This document shows, one piece after another, positions 17,668 to 26,963 of a stretch of 64,000 bases of DNA; within the stretch, counting starts at the first letter, position 1, and every line of letters begins with the position of its first letter. Below the pieces are notes generated by a model, which worked only from the letters and a program-made list of their open reading frames with translations, ran no database searches and was not told the DNA's origin. A program made the position numbers and the translations under genes. The DNA is from Chromobacterium phragmitis (GTDB lineage Bacteria > Pseudomonadota > Gammaproteobacteria > Burkholderiales > Chromobacteriaceae): positions 4,725,563 through 4,789,562 of the forward strand of contig NZ_CP029495.1 of assembly GCF_003325475.1 (NCBI RefSeq), given 5' to 3'.

Positions 17668-19782
17668 ATGAACGACAACAATCATTCCCAAGCCCTGGCG
17701 GTCCCCGCCGCCAGCCACAAGAGCGCAGGCAAGTCGCTGTTCGACCCGGCGCTGGTGAAACCAGCCATCGTCGACTCGTTCAAGAAGCTGTCGCCTCGCA
17801 CCCAATGGCGCAATCCGGTGATGTTCGTGGTCTACGTGGGCAGCATTCTGGCCACCGGCCTGTGGCTGCAATCGCTGGGCGGCCATGGCGAAGCCTCCTC
17901 CGGCTTCATCCTGGGCATCGCGCTGTGGCTGTGGTTCACCGTGCTGTTCGCCAACTTCGCCGAGGCGCTGGCCGAAGGCCGCAGCAAGGCCCAGGCCGCC
18001 AGCCTGCGCTCCGCCAAGAAAAACGTGGTGGCCAAGAAACTGGCCGGCGGCAATCACGGCGCGGCCAAGAGCATCGTCGACGGCACCTCCCTGCGCAAGG
18101 GCGACTTCGTGCTGGTGGAAGCCGGAGACGTGATCCCGGTGGACGGCGAGGTGGTGGAAGGCGTGGCCTCGGTCGACGAATCCGCCATCACCGGCGAGTC
18201 CGCGCCGGTGATCCGCGAGTCCGGCGGCGACTTCTCCTCCGTCACCGGCGGCACCCGCGTGCTGTCCGACTGGATCGTGGTCAAGATCACCGTCAATCCG
18301 GGCGAAACCTTCCTCGACCGCATGATCGCGATGGTGGAAGGCGCCAAGCGCCAGAAGACGCCGAACGAGATCGCGCTGACCATCCTCTTGGTCGCGCTGA
18401 CCATCGTGTTCCTGATCGTGACCGTCACCCTGCTGCCCTTCTCCTTGTTCAGCGTGGCCGCGGCCAAGGCCGGCAGCCCGATCAGCATCACCACCCTGGT
18501 GGCGCTGCTGGTTTGCCTGATCCCCACCACCATCGGCGGTCTCTTGTCCGCCATCGGCGTGGCCGGCATGAGCCGCATGATGGGCGCCAACGTGATCGCC
18601 ACCTCCGGTCGCGCGGTGGAGGCCGCCGGCGACGTGGACGTGCTGCTGTTGGACAAGACCGGCACCATCACGCTGGGCAACCGCCAGGCATCGGCCTTCA
18701 TCCCGGCGCCGGGCGTGTCGGAGAAAGACCTGGCCGACGCCGCCCAACTGGCGTCGCTGGCCGACGAAACGCCGGAAGGCCGCAGCGTGGTGGTGCTGGC
18801 CAAGCAGAAATTCAATCTGCGCGAACGCCAGCTGGCCAGCCATGAGGCCGTGTTCATCCCGTTCACCGCGCAAACCCGGATGTCCGGCATCGACTACGAC
18901 GGCCGCCAGATCCGCAAGGGCGCCATCGACGCGATCCGCCGCCACATCGCCGAGCAAGGCGGCCAGTTCCCGGACGCGCTGTCCAAGAGCGCCGACGAAG
19001 TGGCGCGCCGCGGCTCCACTCCGCTGCTGGTAGCCGAGGGCAACCGCGCGCTGGGCGTGATCGAGCTGAAGGACATCGTCAAGGGCGGCATCAAGGAACG
19101 CTTCGCCGAACTGCGCCAGATGGGCATCAAGACCGTGATGATCACCGGCGACAACCCGCTGACCGCCGCCGCCATCGCCGCCGAGGCCGGCGTGGACGAC
19201 TACCTGGCCGAGGCCACGCCGGAAGCCAAGCTCAAGCTGATCCGCAGCCATCAGGCCGAAGGCAAGCTGGTGGCGATGACCGGTGACGGCACCAACGACG
19301 CGCCGGCGCTGGCCCAGGCAGACGTGGCGGTGGCGATGAACACCGGCACTCAGGCGGCGAAGGAAGCCGGCAACATGGTGGACCTGGATTCCAACCCCAC
19401 CAAGCTGATCGAGATCGTGGAAATCGGCAAGCAGATGCTGATGACGCGCGGCTCGCTGACCACCTTCTCCATCGCCAACGACGTGGCCAAGTACTTCGCC
19501 ATCATTCCGGCGGCGTTCGCCAGCACCTACCCGCAGTTGAACGCGCTGAACGTGATGGGTCTCAACAGCCCGGCGTCCGCCATCCTGTCGGCGGTGATCT
19601 TCAACGCGGTCATCATCGTGTTCCTGATCCCGCTGGCGCTGAAAGGCGTGAAATACCACGCCAAGAGCGCGGCCGAGCTGCTGCGCGACAACCTGCTGAT
19701 CTACGGCTTGGGCGGCCTGCTGGTGCCCTTCGCCGGCATCAAGCTGATCGACATGCTGCTTGGCGCGCTGGGTCTGGTCTGA
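17668..19782 (+). CDS. kdpB: Potassium-transporting P-type ATPase subunit KdpB
   Basis: P-type ATPase that energises K+ uptake by the Kdp complex. The 704-residue product has the actuator TGES motif (SAITGESAPV), the phosphorylation site DKTGTITLGN, the hinge MTGDGTNDAPALAQADVAVAMN, and about seven membrane helices. The ATG at 17668 has an AGGA-type site (AAGGAAACTGAA) upstream. It is coupled with kdpA and kdpC by short gaps. Confidence 0.98.
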   Translation: MNDNNHSQALAVPAASHKSAGKSLFDPALVKPAIVDSFKKLSPRTQWRNPVMFVVYVGSILATGLWLQSLGGHGEASSGFILGIALWLWFTVLFANFAEALAEGRSKAQAASLRSAKKNVVAKKLAGGNHGAAKSIVDGTSLRKGDFVLVEAGDVIPVDGEVVEGVASVDESAITGESAPVIRESGGDFSSVTGGTRVLSDWIVVKITVNPGETFLDRMIAMVEGAKRQKTPNEIALTILLVALTIVFLIVTVTLLPFSLFSVAAAKAGSPISITTLVALLVCLIPTTIGGLLSAIGVAGMSRMMGANVIATSGRAVEAAGDVDVLLLDKTGTITLGNRQASAFIPAPGVSEKDLADAAQLASLADETPEGRSVVVLAKQKFNLRERQLASHEAVFIPFTAQTRMSGIDYDGRQIRKGAIDAIRRHIAEQGGQFPDALSKSADEVARRGSTPLLVAEGNRALGVIELKDIVKGGIKERFAELRQMGIKTVMITGDNPLTAAAIAAEAGVDDYLAEATPEAKLKLIRSHQAEGKLVAMTGDGTNDAPALAQADVAVAMNTGTQAAKEAGNMVDLDSNPTKLIEIVEIGKQMLMTRGSLTTFSIANDVAKYFAIIPAAFASTYPQLNALNVMGLNSPASAILSAVIFNAVIIVFLIPLALKGVKYHAKSAAELLRDNLLIYGLGGLLVPFAGIKLIDMLLGALGLV

Positions 19783-19810
19783 GCCCGGCGGCAATCGAAA
19801 GGAAAACGAT

Positions 19811-20389
19811 ATGAAACTGATTCGTCCCCTGCTGGTGGTCTTCGGCGGCCTGTCGCTGATCACCGGCCTCGCCTACCCGCTGGCCGCCACCGGCATCGCC
19901 CAGGCGGCGTTCCCGGCGCAGGCCAACGGCAGCCTGATCGAAAAAGACGGCAAGGTGGTGGGCTCGCGCCTGATCGGCCAGAGCTTCGCCGGCGAGCAAT
20001 ACTTCTGGGGCCGCCCGTCGGCTACCGGCCCGATGCCGTACAATGCCGGCAGCTCCGGCGGCGCCAACCTGGGCCCGACCAATCCGGCGCAGTTGGCCGC
20101 GGTGAAAGGCAATGTGGAAACGATCCGCAAGGCGCACCCGACTCAGACCGGCCCGGTGCCGGTGGACTTGGTGACCGCGTCCGCCAGCGGACTGGACCCG
20201 GAGATCTCCGCCGCTTCCGCCTACTACCAGGTTGACCGCGTCGCCGCCGCGCGTAAACTGCCGGCAGACGCGGTCCGCAAGCTGGTGGACAGCCGCATCG
20301 TCGGCGAAACCTTCGGCTTGCTGGGCGAGCCGCGGGTCAATGTGCTGGAGTTGAATCTGGCGCTGGACGATATTTCCAAGAAAGCCTAA
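19811..20389 (+). CDS. kdpC: Potassium-transporting ATPase subunit KdpC
   Basis: Assembly and affinity subunit of KdpFABC. The 192-residue product has one N-terminal membrane helix (LLVVFGGLSLITGLAYPLAATGIAQ) and a periplasmic domain with SRLIGQSFAGEQYFWGRPSAT, NPAQLAAV and the C-terminal ILGEPRVNVLELNLAL-like ending. The start at 19811 is preceded by GAAAGGAAAACGAT. Confidence 0.96.
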   Translation: MKLIRPLLVVFGGLSLITGLAYPLAATGIAQAAFPAQANGSLIEKDGKVVGSRLIGQSFAGEQYFWGRPSATGPMPYNAGSSGGANLGPTNPAQLAAVKGNVETIRKAHPTQTGPVPVDLVTASASGLDPEISAASAYYQVDRVAAARKLPADAVRKLVDSRIVGETFGLLGEPRVNVLELNLALDDISKKA

Positions 20390-20395
20390 ATCCGC

Positions 20396-23083
20396 ATGAC
20401 CGATCAGCGCCCCGACCCGGATGCCCTGCTGGACGAACTGAAACGCGAGGAGCTGGAGGCCCGCCGCGGCCGGCTGAAGATCTTCTTCGGCGCCTGCGCC
20501 GGCGTCGGCAAGACCTTCGCCATGCTGGCCGCTGCCCGCGTCAAGCAGCAGGAGGGCGTGCGGGTGCTGGTCGGCGTAGTGGAAACGCATGGCCGCAAGG
20601 AAACCGCGGAGCAACTGGAGGGGCTGGCGCTGCTGCCCCCCAGCCGCATCGAATACAAGGGCCGCTCGCTGTCGGAGTTCGACATCGACGCGGCGCTGGC
20701 CGCTCAGCCGCAGTTGATCCTGATCGACGAATTCGCCCACTCCAACGCGCCCGGCTCGCGCCATCCCAAGCGCTGGCAGGACGTGGAAGAGCTGCTCGCC
20801 GCCGGCATCGACGTATACACGACGCTGAACGTACAGCATTTGGAGAGCCTGAACGATGTCGTCGGCCAGATCACCGGCATCATCGTCAGGGAAACACTGC
20901 CGGACCATGTGTTCGACATGGCCGACGAGGTCTCGCTGGTGGACCTGCCGCCGGACGAACTGTTGTCCCGCCTCGCCGCCGGCAAGGTCTATCTGCCGCA
21001 CCAGGCCGAACGCGCGGTGAAAAACTTCTTCCGCAAGGGCAATTTGCTGGCGCTGCGCGAGCTGGCGCTCAGGCGCACCGCCGACCGAGTCGACGCCCAG
21101 ATGCGCGCCTACCGCGCCGACCAGTCGATCAAACCGGTCTGGCACGCGCGCGAGCGGCTTTTGGTCTGCGTCGGCCCCGGGCCCGGCACCGAAAAGCTGG
21201 TGCGCAGCGCCAAACGGCTGGCCGCCAATCTGGATGCGGATTGGATCGCCGTCTACGTGGAGACGCCCCGGCTGCAACGGCTGCCGGAAGAACAGCGCGC
21301 GCGGGTGCTGAAGGGTCTGCGCTTGGCACAAGAACTGGGCGCGGAAACCACGGTATTGGGCGGCAGCCGGCTTGCCGCCACCCTGCTCGCCTACGCCCGC
21401 ACCCGCAACGTATCCAAACTGGTGGTGGGCAAACCCAACCGCGGCTGGATCGCCCGGCTGTGGGAGGGCTCGCTGGTGAGCGAACTGAGCCGCCTCTCCG
21501 GCGACGTCGACGTCTACGTGGTGGCCCACGAGTTGGAAGAAGACGCCGACAAGCGCGGCAAACGCGTGCCCAGCCTGCTGTTCAGCGACAGCGAATCCGG
21601 CCACACCGCGCGCGGTTACCTGGCCGCAGCCGCCGTCTGCTTCGCCACCACCGAGCTCAACCACCTCTTGGTGCCCTACTTCGAACTATCCAACGTCATC
21701 ATGGTGCACCTGCTGGCGGTGGTGCTGATCGCCACCCGCTATGGCCGGGGGCCAGGCGTGCTGGCGTCCTTCCTGTCGGTGGCGGCGTTCGATTTCTTCT
21801 TCGTGCCGCCGCAGCTGTCGTTCGCGGTGTCCGACACCCAATACCTGCTGACCTTCATCGTGATGCTGGCGGTGGCGCTGATCATCAGCCAGCTGACCGC
21901 CCGCTTCCGCTTCGAGGCCACCATCGCCACCTACCGCGAGCGCCGCACCCGCGCGCTGTACGACCTGGGCCGCGAACTGGCCGGCGCGCTGACCGCCTCG
22001 CAAATCATCGAAACCGCGGTCGGCCGGTTGGAGCCGCTGTTCCGCGCCAAGGTGATGCTGTTCATTCCCGACAGCGAGGACCGCCTGCGCGCCGCCACCG
22101 AAACCGGCAACGACGCCGACGCCGGCGTCGCGCAGTGGGTGTTCGACAACCAGCAGCCGGCCGGACTCGGCACCAACACACTGCCGTCCAACGCTGCGCT
22201 CTACGTGCCGCTGAAAGCGCCGATGCGGGTGCGCGGCGTCATCGCCCTGCAGCCCGAGGAAACCATCCATGCCTTCCTGCCGGAGCAGCAGCGGCTGCTG
22301 GAAACCTGCGCCGCCCAGATCGCGCTGGCGCTGGAACGGGTGCATTACGTGGAGGTGGCGCAGGACGCCATCGTGGCGATGGAATCGGAACGGCTGCGCA
22401 ACAGCGTGCTGTCGGTGGTGTCCCACGATCTGCGCACGCCGCTGACCACCATGCTGGGCCTGGCCAATATGCTGAACGCCCCCACCCTGCCGCCGGGCCG
22501 GCACAGCGAGATCGCCCAGTCCATCCAGGATGAGGCGATACGGATGACCAAGCTGGTGACCAACCTGCTGGACATGGCCAAGCTGCAGTCCGGCGTCAAG
22601 CTGAACAAGGAATGGCAGCTGCTGGACGAGGTGGTGGGCAGCGCGGTGCGCGCCTGCGAACGCAGCCTGCGCGATCACAAGCTGGAGCTGGACCTCAGCC
22701 GCGATCTGCCGGTGCTGGAGTACGACGCGGTATTGATCGAACGGGTGCTGGTCAACTTGCTGGAAAACGCCGGCAAATACACGCCGGCCGGCTCGCGCAT
22801 CGAGCTGGCCGCCCGCCACGACGGCGACAAGGTCCGCATCACCGTCACCGACGACGGCCCCGGCCTGCCCGCCCACATGGAGCAGCGGGCCTTCGACAAG
22901 TTCACCCGCGGCGCGCCCGAATCCACCACGCCCGGCGTGGGGCTGGGCCTGGCCATCTGCCGCGCCATCATAGAAAACCACGGCGGGACGATAGAAGCCG
23001 GCAACGCGCAGCCGCACGGCGCCCGCTTCTCCTTCACGCTGCCGGCCAGCCCGCCTCCCGAGCTGCCGCCGGAGGACGCCTAA
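20396..23083 (+). CDS. kdpD: Sensor histidine kinase KdpD
   Basis: Senses K+ limitation or turgor and phosphorylates KdpE. The 895-residue product follows the family layout. The KdpD N-terminal domain has Walker A GACAGVGKTFAML. A Usp-like domain follows (about 250-370), then four closely spaced membrane helices (about 400-500) and a GAF-like region. A HisKA domain with the phosphorylated His in SVVSHDLRTPLTTMLG and a HATPase domain (NLLENAGKYTPAG, GPGLP, GVGLGLAICRAIIENHGG) close it. It begins 6 bases after kdpC. Confidence 0.97.
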   Translation: MTDQRPDPDALLDELKREELEARRGRLKIFFGACAGVGKTFAMLAAARVKQQEGVRVLVGVVETHGRKETAEQLEGLALLPPSRIEYKGRSLSEFDIDAALAAQPQLILIDEFAHSNAPGSRHPKRWQDVEELLAAGIDVYTTLNVQHLESLNDVVGQITGIIVRETLPDHVFDMADEVSLVDLPPDELLSRLAAGKVYLPHQAERAVKNFFRKGNLLALRELALRRTADRVDAQMRAYRADQSIKPVWHARERLLVCVGPGPGTEKLVRSAKRLAANLDADWIAVYVETPRLQRLPEEQRARVLKGLRLAQELGAETTVLGGSRLAATLLAYARTRNVSKLVVGKPNRGWIARLWEGSLVSELSRLSGDVDVYVVAHELEEDADKRGKRVPSLLFSDSESGHTARGYLAAAAVCFATTELNHLLVPYFELSNVIMVHLLAVVLIATRYGRGPGVLASFLSVAAFDFFFVPPQLSFAVSDTQYLLTFIVMLAVALIISQLTARFRFEATIATYRERRTRALYDLGRELAGALTASQIIETAVGRLEPLFRAKVMLFIPDSEDRLRAATETGNDADAGVAQWVFDNQQPAGLGTNTLPSNAALYVPLKAPMRVRGVIALQPEETIHAFLPEQQRLLETCAAQIALALERVHYVEVAQDAIVAMESERLRNSVLSVVSHDLRTPLTTMLGLANMLNAPTLPPGRHSEIAQSIQDEAIRMTKLVTNLLDMAKLQSGVKLNKEWQLLDEVVGSAVRACERSLRDHKLELDLSRDLPVLEYDAVLIERVLVNLLENAGKYTPAGSRIELAARHDGDKVRITVTDDGPGLPAHMEQRAFDKFTRGAPESTTPGVGLGLAICRAIIENHGGTIEAGNAQPHGARFSFTLPASPPPELPPEDA

Positions 23084-23103
23084 AACCATAAGAGCGATAC
23101 ACC

Positions 23104-23817
23104 ATGAGCGACGCACCCATTTCCGTAGTGATCATCGAAGACGAGAAGCCGATCCGCCGCTTTCTGTCCGCCGCGCTGGAAGAAGAAAGCCTCACGGTTT
23201 ACGAAGCTGAGACCGGCAAGCAGGGACAGATCGAGGTGGCCACCCGCAAGCCGGACCTGGCCATCCTGGATCTGGGGTTGCCGGACATGAACGGCATAGA
23301 CGTGATCAAGAGCCTGCGCGAATGGAGCGACATTCCCATCCTGGTGCTGTCGGCGCGCACCCAGGAGACGGAAAAGGTGGCCGCGCTGGACGCCGGCGCC
23401 GACGACTACCTGACCAAGCCTTTCGGCGTGGCCGAATGCCTGGCGCGCATCCGCGTATTGCTGCGCCGCCGCATCCATGGCAGCTCGGCCCCACAGCAAA
23501 CCTTCCAGTTCGGCGACATCAAAATCGATCTGGTCAATCGCCTGGTCAGCAAGGCCGACGCGCCGGTGCATCTGACGCCTATCGAATACCGGCTGCTGTC
23601 CACGCTGATCCGCAACGCCGGCAAGGTCATCACCCACCGCGAACTGCTGCTGGCCGTGTGGGGCCCGTCATTCTCCGAGCACAACCAGTATCTGCGCGTC
23701 TACATGGGCCATTTGCGGCAAAAACTGGAAGACAACCCGGCCATGCCACGCCACATCGTCACCGAGACCGGCGTAGGCTACCGGCTGGTGGAAAACGCGC
23801 CCGATCCGGCCATCTGA
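23104..23817 (+). CDS. kdpE: DNA-binding response regulator KdpE
   Basis: OmpR-type activator of the kdp operon. The 237-residue product has a receiver domain with acidic pocket EDE, phosphoacceptor Asp in AILDLGLPDMNG and Lys in DYLTKPFG. A winged-helix DNA-binding domain follows (LTPIEYRLLSTLIRNAGKVITHRELL, QYLRVYMGHLRQKLE, ETGVGYRL). It is last in the operon. The T-rich site at 15556 is its probable target. Confidence 0.97.
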   Translation: MSDAPISVVIIEDEKPIRRFLSAALEEESLTVYEAETGKQGQIEVATRKPDLAILDLGLPDMNGIDVIKSLREWSDIPILVLSARTQETEKVAALDAGADDYLTKPFGVAECLARIRVLLRRRIHGSSAPQQTFQFGDIKIDLVNRLVSKADAPVHLTPIEYRLLSTLIRNAGKVITHRELLLAVWGPSFSEHNQYLRVYMGHLRQKLEDNPAMPRHIVTETGVGYRLVENAPDPAI

Positions 23818-23835
23818 ATCGCCGCGGCAACGGGG

Positions 23836-23864
23836 TTGACAGTCCGCTGACATCAGCATAACCT
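23836..23864 (+). promoter_or_regulatory. Sigma-70-like promoter downstream of kdpE
   Basis: A perfect TTGACA is followed after 17 bases by TAACCT. A second TTGACA at 23882-23887 is followed 16 bases later by GATAAA. No protein-coding start lies within 200 bases; a terminator lies 70-100 bases downstream. Confidence 0.5.
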
Positions 23865-23870
23865 AACATT

Positions 23871-23969
23871 CATGCGCCGATTTGACACAGCTTGCGGGCG
23901 CTTGATAAATGCCAGCTAAAGCGTATACCGGACCAAACCCGCTTGCGCTTGATGGCCAGCGGGTTTTTT
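23871..23969 (+). ncRNA. Candidate small RNA between kdpE and the next gene
   Basis: Two good promoter-like elements point at an intrinsic terminator with no open reading frame between them. This predicts a transcript of roughly 100 bases (or about 55 from the second promoter) ending in a hairpin with a T run, the usual shape of a Hfq-type sRNA. The terminator may instead serve only the kdp operon. Purely a sequence-based proposal. Confidence 0.3.
23935..23969 (+). terminator. Intrinsic terminator after the kdp operon or candidate sRNA
   Basis: AAACCCGCT pairs with AGCGGGTTT across a 14-base loop, followed by further T residues. Confidence 0.75.
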
Positions 23970-24124
23970 CATGGCTGGCCGGCTGGCGGCATCTTCCGCA
24001 AGCCGCTCCGGATCGGTGCGGGCGCCGAGTTAATGACAACTTGCAGGGCGCCGAAAAATCCTGCTAAAGCGTCGCCGGCATCCTGGCCCGGCACGCGCAG
24101 CGCGACCGAACCTGGAGAGCCAAA

Positions 24125-24424
24125 ATGTACGACTGCCTGCAAGACAGCTATACCGATTTCTCTTTTGCGATTTTTGATGCCGTGGGAAGACCTCGCCCCC
24201 TGTGTGGCAGCCTGAGCGCCACACCGCTGCCGTCCGGCGACGACAGCGCCTTGCATGACCTCGCCGCCTTCGCCCGCGATCAGGGCTACGACCTTGACCG
24301 CCGCGAGAGGCTGCTGACCGTCCTCGACATCAGCCTGGCCGACGCGCTGGCGATCAACGCCCGCTTCGGCGAGACGCTGATCATCAGCTGCGACCTGAGG
24401 CGCGACCCACCCGTGCGTTTCTGA
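24125..24424 (+). CDS. Hypothetical 99-residue protein
   Basis: Small soluble-looking protein starting MYDCLQDSYTDFSFAIFDA. Its composition is acidic and it has no signal peptide or membrane segment. Codon choice resembles the neighbouring core genes, which supports it being real. GGAGAGCC lies just upstream of the ATG. I do not recognise the family. It sits alone between the kdp terminator and the MATE gene promoter. Confidence 0.6.
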   Translation: MYDCLQDSYTDFSFAIFDAVGRPRPLCGSLSATPLPSGDDSALHDLAAFARDQGYDLDRRERLLTVLDISLADALAINARFGETLIISCDLRRDPPVRF

Positions 24425-24472
24425 ACGCCGCCGCAAGCGGTCTCCGTGCAGACAGTATGCGGCCCTGACGGC

Positions 24473-24478
24473 TATAAT
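24473..24478 (+). promoter_or_regulatory. -10 element upstream of the MATE transporter gene
   Basis: A perfect TATAAT lies 34 bases before the ATG. The -35 region (AGACAG at 17-base spacing) is weak. Confidence 0.45.
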
Positions 24479-24511
24479 GGGCAGTTTCCGCCCCAAAATC
24501 CGCGAGACCGC

Positions 24512-25909
24512 ATGCTGTTTGAACTCAACCGCGCGTCGCGCGCCGAAATCCTTGCCGAAGCGCGCCAGATCGCAGGCCTCGCCCTGCCGATGATGGTGGC
24601 CCAGATCGCGCAGGTGGCCACCAGCTTCGTCGATACCGTGATGGCCGGCCGCGTCGGCACCGACGACCTGGCCGCCGTGTCGCTGGGCGCCAGCGTGTTC
24701 ATCACCGTTTACGTGACGCTGATGGGCGTGGTCGCCGCGCTCAACCCCATCCTGTCCCATCACCTGGGCTCCCGCGATCAAGGCGCTTTTCGCCGCGACG
24801 CGGCTCAAGGCCTGTGGTTCGGCCTGCTGCTCGGCACGCTGGGCGCCGGCTTGATGCTGCTGCTGGAAGCGCCGCTGCGGCACTGGCTGCATCTGCCGCC
24901 GGAGGTCACCGACAAGGTGATGCTGTTCATCACCGGCGCCGCCATCGGCATGCCGGCGGCGATGGCCCACCGCGCGCTGCACGCCTATGCGTCCAGCCTG
25001 GGCCACCCCAAGGCCATCATGGTGGTCAGCCTGTTGGCGCTGGCGCTGAACATACCGCTCAACTACATCCTGATCCACGGCTTGTTCGGCTTGCCCAAGA
25101 TGGGGGGCGCCGGCTGCGGCTGGGCCACCGGCATCGTGTTCTGGTTCAATTGCCTGACCCTGCTGGCCTACGTCAGCTGGCACCGCCATTTCCGCGACAC
25201 CCGCATCCTGGCCGGGCTGGCCGCGCCCGATTGGCGGCGCTTCCTGGCCTTTCTCAAGTTGGGCGTGCCCATCGGACTGTCCTTCTTCGTCGAGGTCAGC
25301 CTGTTTTCCTTCATCGCGCTCTTGATCGCGGAGCTTGGCACCGTGGTGGTGGCCACCCACCAGTCGGTGCTGAACTTCTCCAGCCTGATCTATATGCTGC
25401 CGCAGAGCGTGGCCACCGCGCTGTCGGTGCGCGTCGGCCACCACGCCGGCGCCGGCGACTACAAGGCCGCCCGCTTCATTTCCGGCGTAGGCATGCTGAT
25501 GGGCCTGGCCATGGCGGGCTTCGCCATGGCTCTGGTGCTGCTGCTGCGCGAACCCATCATGTGGATGTACAGCGCCGACCCCAAGGTCATCGCGATGGGC
25601 ACCACGCTGCTGCTGTTCGCCGCCGTCTACCAGTTGACCGACGCCGCGCAAACCGTCGCCTCCGGCGCGCTGCGCGGCTACAAGCTCACCTCGATTCCGA
25701 TGCTGATCCACATCGTCTCGTTCTGGATGGTGGGGCTGGGCCTGGGCATGCTGCTGGGCCTGACCGACTGGATCGTGCCGCGCATGGGCATCTACGGCTT
25801 CTGGACTGCGCTGGTGATCAGCCTCAGCGTGGCCGGCCTGCTTCTGACTTACTATCTGGCCCGAGCCAGCCGCCATCGGCTGCGCCGCGACCAAGGAATC
25901 CTGTTATGA
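24512..25909 (+). CDS. MATE family multidrug efflux transporter
   Basis: Inner-membrane cation-coupled drug exporter of the NorM type. The 465-residue product has about 12 helices in two similar halves. The first half begins ALPMMVAQIAQVATSFVDTVMAGRVGTDDLAAVSLG, the classic MATE signature; the second carries TDAAQTVASGALRGYKLTSIPM. The start at 24512 is the ATG following the promoter; the longer open frame begins upstream of that promoter. Its stop overlaps the murB start by four bases (ATGA). Confidence 0.92.
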   Translation: MLFELNRASRAEILAEARQIAGLALPMMVAQIAQVATSFVDTVMAGRVGTDDLAAVSLGASVFITVYVTLMGVVAALNPILSHHLGSRDQGAFRRDAAQGLWFGLLLGTLGAGLMLLLEAPLRHWLHLPPEVTDKVMLFITGAAIGMPAAMAHRALHAYASSLGHPKAIMVVSLLALALNIPLNYILIHGLFGLPKMGGAGCGWATGIVFWFNCLTLLAYVSWHRHFRDTRILAGLAAPDWRRFLAFLKLGVPIGLSFFVEVSLFSFIALLIAELGTVVVATHQSVLNFSSLIYMLPQSVATALSVRVGHHAGAGDYKAARFISGVGMLMGLAMAGFAMALVLLLREPIMWMYSADPKVIAMGTTLLLFAAVYQLTDAAQTVASGALRGYKLTSIPMLIHIVSFWMVGLGLGMLLGLTDWIVPRMGIYGFWTALVISLSVAGLLLTYYLARASRHRLRRDQGILL

Positions 25910-26931
25910 GTTTGCAGTTCCGCGCGGACGTCGATCTGCGCCCGCACAACACCTTCGGCATGGCGGCGCGCGCCGCGCGCTTCTGCCAGCTGGAAAACCT
26001 GGCCGACCTGCCCGCCCTGCTCGCCCATCCGCTGTACCGGCAAGGCCCCGCCCTGTGGCTGGGCGGCGGCAGCAACCTGCTGCTGACCCGCGACTATCCC
26101 GGCCTGGTGATCAAGGTGGCGCTGTCGGGCATTCGCCTGCTGGAAGACATGGGCGACGAGGTGATCGTGGAGGCGGCGGCCGGCGAAAACTGGCACGGTT
26201 TCGTCCAGCGCGCGCTGGCGCAAGGCTGGTACGGCCTGGAAAACCTGAGCCTGATTCCCGGCACGGTGGGCGCGAGTCCGGTGCAAAACATCGGCGCTTA
26301 CGGCGTGGAAGTGAAGGACCATCTGCATGAAGTCGTATGCGCGCAGTTGGACCGGCAGGGCGAACCGCTGGTCCTGTCCAACGCAGAGTGCCGCTTTGGC
26401 TACCGCGACAGCGTGTTCAAGCATGAGGCGGCCGGCAAGCTGCTGGTGACGGCGGTGCGCTTCCGCCTGTCCCGCCGCGCGGACCTACGCACCGGCTACG
26501 GCGACATCGCCAAGCAATTGGCCGAAGACGGCATCACCAGCCCGTCGCCGCTTGACGTCAGCCGCGCCGTGATAGCCATCCGCCAGAGCAAGTTGCCAGA
26601 CCCCGCCAAGCTTGGCAACGCCGGCAGCTTTTTCAAGAACCCCATCGTCTCCGCCGCCCAGGCCCAGGCCCTGCTGGCCGACCACCCCCATCTGCCGCAC
26701 TACCCAGCCGCAGACGGACGGGTAAAGCTCGCCGCCGGCTGGCTGATAGATCAATGCGGCCTGAAAGGCTACCGCGACGGCGACGCCGGCTTGCACGACA
26801 GGCAGGCGCTGGTGCTGGTCAACCACGGCCACGCCAGCGGCGAACAGATGCGAGCGCTGGCGCGCAAGGTGCAGGACGATGTGCGGCAACGCTTCGGCGT
26901 GGAGCTGGAGCCGGAGCCGCTGATACTCTAG
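25906..26931 (+). CDS. murB: UDP-N-acetylenolpyruvoylglucosamine reductase
   Basis: Cytoplasmic FAD enzyme that makes UDP-MurNAc for peptidoglycan. The 341-residue type I protein has NTFGMAARAARF, the FAD-binding GGGSNLLLTRDY, IPGTVGASPVQNIGAYGVEV, the YRDSVFK segment and the catalytic GNAGSFFKNPIV loop. It overlaps the MATE gene by four bases, so the two are cotranslated, an uncommon partner for murB. Confidence 0.97.
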   Translation: MSLQFRADVDLRPHNTFGMAARAARFCQLENLADLPALLAHPLYRQGPALWLGGGSNLLLTRDYPGLVIKVALSGIRLLEDMGDEVIVEAAAGENWHGFVQRALAQGWYGLENLSLIPGTVGASPVQNIGAYGVEVKDHLHEVVCAQLDRQGEPLVLSNAECRFGYRDSVFKHEAAGKLLVTAVRFRLSRRADLRTGYGDIAKQLAEDGITSPSPLDVSRAVIAIRQSKLPDPAKLGNAGSFFKNPIVSAAQAQALLADHPHLPHYPAADGRVKLAAGWLIDQCGLKGYRDGDAGLHDRQALVLVNHGHASGEQMRALARKVQDDVRQRFGVELEPEPLIL

Positions 26932-26963
26932 ATGACCCGGCAATGCAAACAGTTGGAGAGCAA

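Noticed and set aside
15831..23116. Several very long minus-strand frames (616, 787, 641 and 476 codons) opposite the kdp genes
   Set aside because: His/Gln/Arg-rich translations typical of antisense reading of high-GC genes; kdpA, B, C and D are certain.
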